The position numbers and the translations under genes are program-made. From contig JALXBY010000202.1 in NCBI GenBank assembly GCA_026991215.1, positions 1-5,579 of the forward strand: a DNA stretch of 5,579 nucleotides, written 5' to 3'. This DNA comes from Anaerolineales bacterium (lineage in GTDB: Bacteria > Chloroflexota > Anaerolineae > Anaerolineales > DRMV01). The notes beneath the pieces are model-generated. The model did not search any database and was not told the origin of the DNA. It saw nothing but the letters and a program-made list of their open reading frames with translations. Shown one piece after another: positions 1 through 5,000 of this stretch; position 1 is the stretch's first letter; every line of letters begins with the position of its first letter.

Positions 1-10
1 TATCGACCAT
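1..10 (-). CDS. Start of an unidentified gene running off the left edge
   Basis: Only the ATG (complement of 8-10) and two further codons, reading Met-Val-Asp, are in the window. The case for a real gene is the ribosome binding site: on the minus strand AGGAGG (complement of 16-21) sits 5 nt before the ATG. The ATG lies 16 nt beyond the stop of the Uma2-family gene on the same strand, so it looks like the next gene of the same transcript. Its product cannot be known from three codons. Upstream is a LivG-type ABC ATPase, so another transporter component or an associated enzyme would be a reasonable guess, but that is inference only. Confidence 0.6.
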
Positions 11-15
11 GTCCG

Positions 16-21
16 CCTCCT
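16..21 (-). promoter_or_regulatory. Shine-Dalgarno site of the left-edge gene
   Basis: The minus strand reads AGGAGG here, followed by a 5-nt spacer and ATG at 10-8. This is a full-consensus site at ideal spacing. It falls just after the TAA stop of the Uma2-family gene (26-28), which supports tight translational packing within one operon. Confidence 0.65.
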
Positions 22-25
22 ACGT

Positions 26-580
26 TTACGAAAAGACTTCGTCTATGGGGAGGGTGAACGCCGGGAGCAGGGCAGAGCGCAGGGTCTGACCAGGGCCAAA
101 GGTCTGCCAGAGGGTCAGGCCTTTGGGCGTGAGGGTGTAGACTTCCACGCGGCGGGTCTGGGGGGCCACAATCCAGTATTCCCGCACGCCGTGACGGGCA
201 TAAAGAGTGCGTTTGTAGCCCCGGTCCCGGCTTTCCGTGGCCGGCGAGAGGATTTCCACCACCAGGTCGGGCGCGCCGAAAATCCCCTCTTCCCGAATGC
301 GGTCCTTATGCTCCCGGGCCACGAAGAGGATGTCCGGCTGGACCACGTCGGTTTCGCTCAGCACCACGTCGATGGGCGCGAAGAAAACCCAACCCAGGTG
401 GTGCGCAGGCACCACCTGCCGTAGGTACACGTACAGGTTCCCCGCAATGCTTTGGTGCCAGACCGGAGGCGTGGGCGCGAGAACCAAATCCCCATCCAGA
501 AGTTCAAAGCGCCGCGGGTCAGTCTCGGGGATGCTCTTGTAGTCCTGGTAGGTGAAGCGGATGCGCGCGGGCGCGCCCAT
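26..580 (-). CDS. Uma2-family PD-(D/E)XK nuclease-like protein
   Basis: This 184-residue protein matches the Uma2 (DUF820) family in length and motif order. RFELLDG at about 25-30 is the N-terminal family motif, and a histidine follows at about 42. QPDILFV at 81-87 supplies the candidate metal-binding Asp83. PDLVVEILSP at 104-113 supplies Glu109. DRGYKR at 118-124 supplies a basic residue, and GVREYWIV at 131-138 is the typical C-terminal strand. The fold is restriction-endonuclease-like, so a metal-dependent nuclease activity is predicted. The family's cellular role is not established, and it is often present in many copies in Chloroflexota and Cyanobacteria. The ATG is well supported: GGGAGG (complement of 587-592) lies 6 nt upstream. 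The gene starts 23 nt after the ABC ATPase stop and is probably co-transcribed with it. There is no signal peptide or membrane segment. All the expected acidic residues are present, so it does not look degenerate. Confidence 0.9.
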   Translation of the reverse strand: MGAPARIRFTYQDYKSIPETDPRRFELLDGDLVLAPTPPVWHQSIAGNLYVYLRQVVPAHHLGWVFFAPIDVVLSETDVVQPDILFVAREHKDRIREEGIFGAPDLVVEILSPATESRDRGYKRTLYARHGVREYWIVAPQTRRVEVYTLTPKGLTLWQTFGPGQTLRSALLPAFTLPIDEVFS

Positions 581-603
581 TGGTTGCCTCCCTCAAACGC
601 CTG

Positions 604-1434
604 TCACACCACCTGGCCCAGGTAGGCCTGAATCACTGCGGGGTTGTTGCGGATTTCGTCCGGGGTACCCTCGGCAATCTTCTGGCCGAAGTTGAGGACC
701 ACGACCCGGTCGCTGATGTCCATCACCACGCCCATGTCGTGCTCGATGAGCACCACGGTGATGCCGTATTCTTCGTAGACGTCCAGGATGAAGCGGGCCA
801 TGTCCTCCCGTTCTTCCTGGTTCATACCGGCCATGGGTTCGTCCAAAAGCAAAATGGCCGGCCGCAGCGCCAGCGCCCGGCCCAGTTCGACCCGCTTCTG
901 GATGCCATAGGGCAGGGAAGCCACGGGCTTGTTGCGCACGTCCGCAATTTCCAGGAAATCGATGATGTCCTCGACGAAGTCCCGCATGGCCACTTGCTCC
1001 CGCTGGGCCGGCCCCCAATAGAGCATGGAGGCCAGCAAGCCGGACTTCATATGGATGTGCGCGCCGGCCATGAGGTTCTCCAGCACGGTCATGTGGCGGA
1101 AGAGTTCGATGTTCTGGAAGGTGCGGGCCACGCCCACCTTGGCGATTTCGTGGGGGCGCATCCGGGTCAGGTCGTACTCCCTGCCGTGGTTGTAGAACAG
1201 AATGCGGCCCCGCTGGGGACGGTACCGGCCGTTGATGCAGTTGAGCAGGCTGGTCTTCCCGGCACCGTTGGGGCCGATGATGGCCAGGATTTCGCTCTGT
1301 CGGACCTCCAGGCTCACCCCGGCCAGCGCGGTCACGCCGTGGAAGGAGAGGAACACGTCTTCCACCACCAGCTGCCGCTCGCCGGGCTTGAGGGTGCTGC
1401 TGTTGAGGTTGTAGCGGAATCCCCGTTGGAGCAT
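604..1434 (-). CDS. livG: LivG-type ABC transporter ATP-binding protein
   Basis: This 276-residue cytoplasmic ATPase powers uptake through a branched-chain amino acid-type (HAAT family) ABC transporter. All nucleotide-binding motifs are visible. Walker A is GPNGAGKT at 54-61 and the Q-loop glutamine is near 107 (TFQN). The signature is SLPYGIQKR at about 173-181, Walker B is ILLLDEP at 194-200, and the H-loop is IEHDMGVVM with His232. The C-terminal segment, with GTPDEIRNNPAVIQAYLG, closely follows E. coli LivG, which separates it from LivF and from other ABC ATPases. The LPYGIQ signature departs from LSGGQ, as is usual for LivG (E. coli has LAYGQQ). About 20 extra residues precede the first strand. 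The ATG is supported by GGGGAGG (complement of 1440-1446) 5 nt upstream and by a strong promoter at 1480-1508. The permeases and binding protein are not in the window. The substrate could be leucine, isoleucine or valine, or another amide, urea or carboxylate compound. Confidence 0.92.
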   Translation of the reverse strand: MLQRGFRYNLNSSTLKPGERQLVVEDVFLSFHGVTALAGVSLEVRQSEILAIIGPNGAGKTSLLNCINGRYRPQRGRILFYNHGREYDLTRMRPHEIAKVGVARTFQNIELFRHMTVLENLMAGAHIHMKSGLLASMLYWGPAQREQVAMRDFVEDIIDFLEIADVRNKPVASLPYGIQKRVELGRALALRPAILLLDEPMAGMNQEEREDMARFILDVYEEYGITVVLIEHDMGVVMDISDRVVVLNFGQKIAEGTPDEIRNNPAVIQAYLGQVV

Positions 1435-1479
1435 GACGTCCTCCCCAAATGGGCCTGTAGCCTTAAAAGAGGTGCCCTA

Positions 1480-1508
1480 ATTGTAGCGGCCCGTATAGGG
1501 GGTGTCAA
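1480..1508 (-). promoter_or_regulatory. Near-consensus sigma-70 promoter for the livG-like gene
   Basis: On the minus strand a perfect -35 box TTGACA (complement of 1503-1508) is followed by exactly 17 nt and a -10 box TACAAT (complement of 1480-1485), one mismatch from TATAAT. Transcription should begin near 1473, giving a leader of about 38 nt with the GGGGAGG ribosome binding site near its end. The surrounding 1440-1559 stretch is visibly richer in A+T than its coding neighbours. This promoter uncouples the ABC gene, and the genes after it, from menD upstream on the same strand. It is a sequence-based prediction. Confidence 0.75.
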
Positions 1509-1525
1509 ATTGATGATTTTCCTTT

Positions 1526-1556
1526 CGAATGAAACTGTATGTTTAGTGCGAATGAA
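1526..1556 (-). promoter_or_regulatory. Paired TTCATTCG direct repeat upstream of the livG promoter
   Basis: The minus strand carries TTCATTCG twice, at the complement of 1549-1556 and 1526-1533. The start-to-start spacing is 23 bp, about two helical turns. Both copies lie upstream of the -35 box, roughly 53-60 and 76-83 bases before the predicted transcription start, where activators commonly bind. No known regulator motif is recognised, and two copies of an 8-mer may be chance. Confidence 0.25.
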
Positions 1557-1559
1557 GAA

Positions 1560-3335
1560 CTAAGCAGAGGAAAAGCGCTCCAGCACCCCGCGCCGCCAGG
1601 CTTCATGGGCCTGGGCATCGGTGGGCACGACAAGAAGCGAGGCCTCCCGCCGGGCCAGGGCGTCGGCCACCGCGTGGTCCACTTCCCCCACCGCCACCTG
1701 CTGGTAGCGCAGGCCAAAGGTGCGGGCCACGCCCGCGAAGTCCAGGCCGTGGGGATGGCGGAAGTGCGCGGTGAAAGGTGGGTCGAAGTCGCGGATGGGA
1801 AGCCGGTAGAAGATGCCCCCGCCATCGTTGTGGAGAACCACGATGACCGGCGTCCAGCCCCGCTCACGCACCAGGGCCAGGATGTTCAGGTCGTAGAGGA
1901 AACTGTGGTCGCCCAGCACCGCGACCAGGGGCCTGCGCCCGCCGGCCAAAAGCCCCATCGCGGTGGAAAGCACGCCGTCGATGCCGCTGGTCCCTCGGTT
2001 GGCCCAGACCCAGACCCGTTTGGGCCGGGGCAGCACGATTTCTTCCAGATGCCGCACGGGGAGGCTGTTGCCCACCACCAGGGTCGCGGCCTCCGGTAGG
2101 GCCTGCACCACCGCCTCCAGGGCCATGCCCTCGGTGGCCGGGGCCGCCTGGAGCATCCAGGCCACCCGGTTTTCCATTTCCTGCCATGTGCGAAGCCAGG
2201 GGGAATCCGAATGGCCGCATTCCGCAGGCAGGGCCGCCAGCACGCCCTGTACCCAGGCTTCCCAATCCGCCTGGAAGAGCCAGGCCGGATGGTGGTCCGC
2301 GGCCCGCCAGCGGGCGTAGGGGTCCACCAGGATGTGTAGGGCCTCGGCCCACGTTTCCAGGGCCTGGAGCAGCCCGCGGCCCACGGGCATCGCGCCGAAG
2401 CGGAGCACCACCTGGGGCGGCTCCTCCGGCTTCCATCCGGCTTCCAGGGCCAGGGCGTACCCGCCCAGGACCGGACCTTCCCGCACCCAGGGGCCGAACC
2501 GCAGGCCCGAAAGGGGGTCGGCCAGAAGGGGGTAGCCCAGCCGGCGGGCCAGCCGCGTCAGGGCCTGGGGAAAACCCCCGCCGGGCAGGTACGGCCCGGC
2601 CACGACCACCCCGCGCGGGCTTTGGCAAAGCATGTCCGCGACCTCTTTCAGGGCCGCCTGGGGCGGAACGCGCTGCGCGGAGGTAAGCCGCGTCCAGGGC
2701 CGGCCGGCCTCGCGGCCCTGCACCGGCCGCGGGGGATGGTGCTGCCAGGCTTCCGGCACGTCCCCTGGGACTTCCAGGGGTTCCAGGGGCTTGCGGAAGG
2801 GGAAGTTGAGATGCACGGGGCCGGGCGCGCCTGTCATCCCCATGGCGTGGGCCACCGCGCGCACCATCAACGTGCGCAGACTGCGGAGCAGCCGCTCAGG
2901 AGGCCGGGCCTCCGGCAGCGGGGCCTGGGCGAACCATCGGACCCGGTTCCCGAACATTTTGATCTGGTCCACCGTTTGGTTGGCCCCGCTTTCGTAGGCT
3001 TCGGGTGGCCGGTCCGCGGTCATGAGCAGGAGCGGCAGGCCGATGCGTTCGGCCTCCAGCACCGCGGGGTAGAGGTTGGCCACCGCGGTGCCCGACGTCG
3101 TAACCACCGCGACAGGGCCTTCTAAAGCCGCGGCCAGGCCCAGGGCGAAGTACCCCGCGGCGCGTTCATCCCAGGGGGTGAACACGGGCACCCGGTCCTG
3201 CCGGGACCAGGCCCAGACCAGGGGCGTAGAGCGCGAGCCGGGCACCACCACCGCGGCCTTCACCCCCTGCCGCACGGCTTCATCGACCACGATTTCGGCC
3301 CACAGGATGTTGCGGTTGGGGAATGCAACGCCCAT
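1560..3335 (-). CDS. menD: MenD, SEPHCHC synthase (menaquinone biosynthesis)
   Basis: This cytoplasmic thiamine-diphosphate enzyme decarboxylates 2-oxoglutarate and adds the succinyl-semialdehyde carbanion to isochorismate, giving SEPHCHC, the first committed menaquinone intermediate. From the 3335 ATG it has 591 residues (E. coli MenD has 556). Family landmarks appear in order. VPGSRSTPL at 31-39 and DER at 56-58 come first, the latter with Glu57 as the likely cofactor-activating glutamate. Next are TSGTAVANLYPA at 80-91, TADRPPE at 106-112 and GANQT at 117-121. In the C-terminal half are NSLPVR at 423-428, NRGTSGIDG at 446-454, GDHSFLYDLN at 475-484 and NDGGGIF at 503-509, forming the diphosphate and metal site. 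The open frame continues to 3524, but that extension aligns with nothing in MenD as I know it and contains a TATAAT promoter element. The start at 3335 has a G-rich ribosome-binding stretch about 8 nt upstream; ATG at 3347 is the alternative. No other men gene lies nearby. The stop is TAG. Confidence 0.95.
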   Translation of the reverse strand: MGVAFPNRNILWAEIVVDEAVRQGVKAAVVVPGSRSTPLVWAWSRQDRVPVFTPWDERAAGYFALGLAAALEGPVAVVTTSGTAVANLYPAVLEAERIGLPLLLMTADRPPEAYESGANQTVDQIKMFGNRVRWFAQAPLPEARPPERLLRSLRTLMVRAVAHAMGMTGAPGPVHLNFPFRKPLEPLEVPGDVPEAWQHHPPRPVQGREAGRPWTRLTSAQRVPPQAALKEVADMLCQSPRGVVVAGPYLPGGGFPQALTRLARRLGYPLLADPLSGLRFGPWVREGPVLGGYALALEAGWKPEEPPQVVLRFGAMPVGRGLLQALETWAEALHILVDPYARWRAADHHPAWLFQADWEAWVQGVLAALPAECGHSDSPWLRTWQEMENRVAWMLQAAPATEGMALEAVVQALPEAATLVVGNSLPVRHLEEIVLPRPKRVWVWANRGTSGIDGVLSTAMGLLAGGRRPLVAVLGDHSFLYDLNILALVRERGWTPVIVVLHNDGGGIFYRLPIRDFDPPFTAHFRHPHGLDFAGVARTFGLRYQQVAVGEVDHAVADALARREASLLVVPTDAQAHEAWRRGVLERFSSA

Positions 3336-3342
3336 GGCGACA

Positions 3343-3402
3343 CCCATCCCCCGCGCCCGCAGCGATGACCTCAGGGCACGGCTCGCGACGCAGGGGGATG
3401 GG
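3343..3402 (-). repeat. Perfect 10-bp inverted repeat in the menD leader
   Basis: CCCATCCCCC at 3343-3352 is the exact reverse complement of GGGGGATGGG at 3393-3402, with 40 bases between the arms. In the menD transcript the 3' arm, GGGGGAUGGG, is also the only ribosome-binding-like stretch and contains the alternative ATG at 3347. The 5' arm falls at or just after the predicted transcription start. Pairing would therefore hide the translation start, which suggests a leader control element or an operator. With ten pairs, eight of them G-C, it would be stable. If transcription starts at 3399 rather than further upstream, about three 5' bases of the arm would be missing. Confidence 0.4.
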
Positions 3403-3405
3403 GGC

Positions 3406-3411
3406 ATTATA
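3406..3411 (-). promoter_or_regulatory. Perfect -10 box, probable menD promoter
   Basis: The minus strand reads TATAAT in an otherwise GC-rich divergent intergenic region. Transcription would start near 3399 and give a leader of about 64 nt to the ATG at 3335. The hexamer at 17-nt spacing upstream (complement of 3429-3434, GTCAGT) matches TTGACA at only two positions and there is no TGn extension, so an activator may be needed. The position inside the longest menD frame is a main argument against a start at 3524. Confidence 0.5.
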
Positions 3412-3526
3412 CCCGTCCCCCTTATGCCACTGACCTTTCTCGTTTTTCGCGCATCCTTTTGGCCTATGCGCCGTCTCATAACCGGAAGAAACCCCAAGAA
3501 CCTGCTTGATTCCATATTCCTCACGC

Positions 3527-3532
3527 GGGAGG
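3527..3532 (+). promoter_or_regulatory. Shine-Dalgarno site that decides the oxidoreductase start
   Basis: GGGAGG lies 6 nt before GTG at 3539. The only upstream in-frame alternative noted is TTG at 3506, which has just GGAAGA 16 nt upstream and would add eleven residues before the first beta strand. The GTG is therefore preferred. No confident promoter was found on the plus strand between 3420 and 3520. Confidence 0.7.
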
Positions 3533-3538
3533 GCGAGG

Positions 3539-4855
3539 GTGCCTGGGCAATACGTCCTGGTGGGAAGCGGCGTCGCGGCCGTGGCTGCGGCCGAGGCCAT
3601 CCGTAAGGTGGACCCCAGGGGCCGCATCCTCATGGTGGGCATGGAGAAGGACGGCTACTACAGTCGGCCCGGCCTGGCCTATTACCTCACGGGGGAAATC
3701 CCCGAACGGATGCTGTTCCCCTTTCGGCCGGAAGACTTCCGCCGCCTCGACATCACCCTGATTCACGACCGGGTGGAAGGCATCGACCCCGCGGCCCAGC
3801 GGGTGCGCCTGGCCCGCCGCGGCTGGGTGCCGTACGACCGCCTGCTCCTGGCCACGGGTGCGCGGGCTGCCCGACCCGACCTGCCCGGCATCGACCTGGA
3901 GGGTGTGGTCTACCTGGACAACCTGGAGCACACCCGGCACCTGCTGCGGCTGGCCCGCCGCGCGAAGGAAGCCGTGGTGGTGGGCGGGGGCATCACCGCG
4001 CTGGAACTGGCCGAGGGCCTGCACGCCCGCGGCCTGAAGGTGCACTACCTGATGCGGGGCGACCGCTACTGGCGCCGGGTGCTGGACGAAGTGGAATCCC
4101 GCATCGTGGAAACCCGCCTGGAGGAGATGGGCATCCGCCTGCACCACCACACGGAAATCGCGGAAATCCTGGGGAAGAAAGGGAAAGTGGTTGGGGTCCG
4201 CACCAAGGACGGGCGGGTACTGCGGTGCCAGATGGTGGGCGTGGCCGTGGGCATCCGGCCCCGCATCGAACTGGCCCAGGAAGCCGGCCTGGAAACCGAC
4301 CGGGGCATCCTGGTGAACGAATACATGGAGACCAGCACGCCCGGCATCTACGCCGCGGGGGACGTAGCCCAGGTCTTCGACCCACGGGTGGGCAGGCACG
4401 TTCTGGATGCCCTCTGGCCCGTGGCCCGACGCCAGGGCGAGGCCGCGGGCTACAACATGGCCGGGCAGCGGCGACCCTACCGGCGGGCCACGCCCCTCAA
4501 CGTCACCCGGCTGGCCCACATCACCACGGCCATCATGGGCATGGTGGGCCAGCGGGAGGCCGACCCGGACGCCGGGATGGTCCGGGGCGATAGCGAAGTC
4601 TGGCGGGAACTGCCCGACGCCATCCTGGCCCAAAAGAGCGAAGAAGTCAACCACATCCGCCTCATGGTGGGTGAGCGGACCATCCTGGGCGCGGTGGTCA
4701 TGGGGGACCAGTCTCTTTCCCGGCCTCTGTACACCCTCATCGACCGCCAGGTGGACATCACCCCCATCAAGGCCCGCCTGCTCGCGCCCGACGCCCCCCT
4801 GGGCGAAATCCTGGCCGACTTCTGGGCGCAGGTAAGCCGGAAACTGGGCGAATGA
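3539..4855 (+). CDS. FAD/NAD(P)-dependent oxidoreductase (NirB/rubredoxin reductase type)
   Basis: Starting at GTG 3539, this 438-residue soluble flavoprotein has the two-dinucleotide-fold (Pyr_redox_2) layout. The FAD-binding glycine motif YVLVGSGVAAVAAAE is at 5-19, LLLATGARA at 102-110, and the NAD(P)H-binding VVVGGGITALELAEGL at 146-161. The second FAD motif STPGIYAAGDV is at 266-276, followed by a C-terminal domain of about 150 residues. It should move electrons from NAD(P)H through FAD to a partner. Only one cysteine (Cys230) is present and there is no CxxC or CxxxxC pair, which excludes thioredoxin- or lipoamide-reductase chemistry. The class resembles ferredoxin/rubredoxin reductases and the N-terminal part of NirB. 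The next gene encodes a histidine-bearing membrane protein, the most likely partner, so a membrane electron-transfer complex is inferred. The final codons and TGA stop are made by the first unit of an octamer array. The exact electron acceptor is unknown. Confidence 0.85.
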   Translation: MPGQYVLVGSGVAAVAAAEAIRKVDPRGRILMVGMEKDGYYSRPGLAYYLTGEIPERMLFPFRPEDFRRLDITLIHDRVEGIDPAAQRVRLARRGWVPYDRLLLATGARAARPDLPGIDLEGVVYLDNLEHTRHLLRLARRAKEAVVVGGGITALELAEGLHARGLKVHYLMRGDRYWRRVLDEVESRIVETRLEEMGIRLHHHTEIAEILGKKGKVVGVRTKDGRVLRCQMVGVAVGIRPRIELAQEAGLETDRGILVNEYMETSTPGIYAAGDVAQVFDPRVGRHVLDALWPVARRQGEAAGYNMAGQRRPYRRATPLNVTRLAHITTAIMGMVGQREADPDAGMVRGDSEVWRELPDAILAQKSEEVNHIRLMVGERTILGAVVMGDQSLSRPLYTLIDRQVDITPIKARLLAPDAPLGEILADFWAQVSRKLGE

Positions 4856-4935
4856 GCGGATGAGCGAATCAGCGAATGGGCGAATGGGCGGATAAGCGAA
4901 TTTGCGGATGAGCGGATGGGCGAACGAACGGACGA
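4848..4935 (+). repeat. Tandem octamer array, eleven degenerate GCGRATGR units
   Basis: The units run without gaps: GCGAATGA 4848, GCGGATGA 4856, GCGAATCA 4864, GCGAATGG 4872, GCGAATGG 4880, GCGGATAA 4888, GCGAATTT 4896, GCGGATGA 4904, GCGGATGG 4912, GCGAACGA 4920 and ACGGACGA 4928. The first nine keep GCG(A/G)AT exactly, and decay is concentrated at the 3' end. The first unit overlaps the last residues and the TGA stop (4853-4855) of the oxidoreductase. Eight is not a multiple of three, and the plus-strand frames are interrupted by TGA or TAA from the repeat itself, so the array is not coding. Unlike CRISPR there are no spacers. I recall similar short-period tracts from Chloroflexota genomes; their function is not known to me. 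Confidence 0.9.
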
Positions 4936-4945
4936 CGCACTGCCC

Positions 4946-4980
4946 GCCGACCGCGGACCGCTGACTGCCGACCGCTGACA
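4946..4980 (+). repeat. Tandem heptamer array, five GCNGACN units
   Basis: Five gapless units follow the octamer array after ten bases: GCCGACC 4946, GCGGACC 4953, GCTGACT 4960, GCCGACC 4967 and GCTGACA 4974. Positions G1, C2, G4, A5 and C6 are invariant. The period switches from eight to seven between the two arrays, so they are distinct repeat families placed side by side. The array ends eight bases before the AGGAGG of the next gene. Confidence 0.85.
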
Positions 4981-4988
4981 ACTCCCCC

Positions 4989-4994
4989 AGGAGG
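4989..4994 (+). promoter_or_regulatory. Shine-Dalgarno site of the membrane protein gene
   Basis: A full-consensus AGGAGG with a 6-nt spacer precedes ATG at 5001. It fixes the start of the partial gene and shows that translation begins independently just past the repeat tracts. Confidence 0.8.
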
Positions 4995-5000
4995 CCGACC

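Noticed and set aside
1523..1534. Possible intrinsic terminator after menD
   Set aside because: TTTC-GAAT-GAAA gives only a four-pair A+T-rich stem with no following U tract, which is too weak. No other terminator hairpin was found between menD and livG.
580..1563. 327-residue plus-strand open frame opposite the ABC ATPase
   Set aside because: The minus-strand frame has every ABC motif. This one is rich in His, Val and Asp without a recognisable domain, and it spans the livG promoter.
1864..2628. 254-residue minus-strand frame within menD
   Set aside because: It is an out-of-frame shadow of menD with a Gly/Pro/Arg-rich translation. The MenD frame carries the conserved motifs throughout.
3506..3538. 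TTG start adding eleven residues to the oxidoreductase
   Set aside because: It lacks a well-placed Shine-Dalgarno site, and the extra residues precede the normal first beta strand. GTG 3539 has GGGAGG at 6-nt spacing.
4848..4980. Possible CRISPR array
   Set aside because: The units are 7-8 bp, contiguous and degenerate, with no spacers, leader or cas genes.
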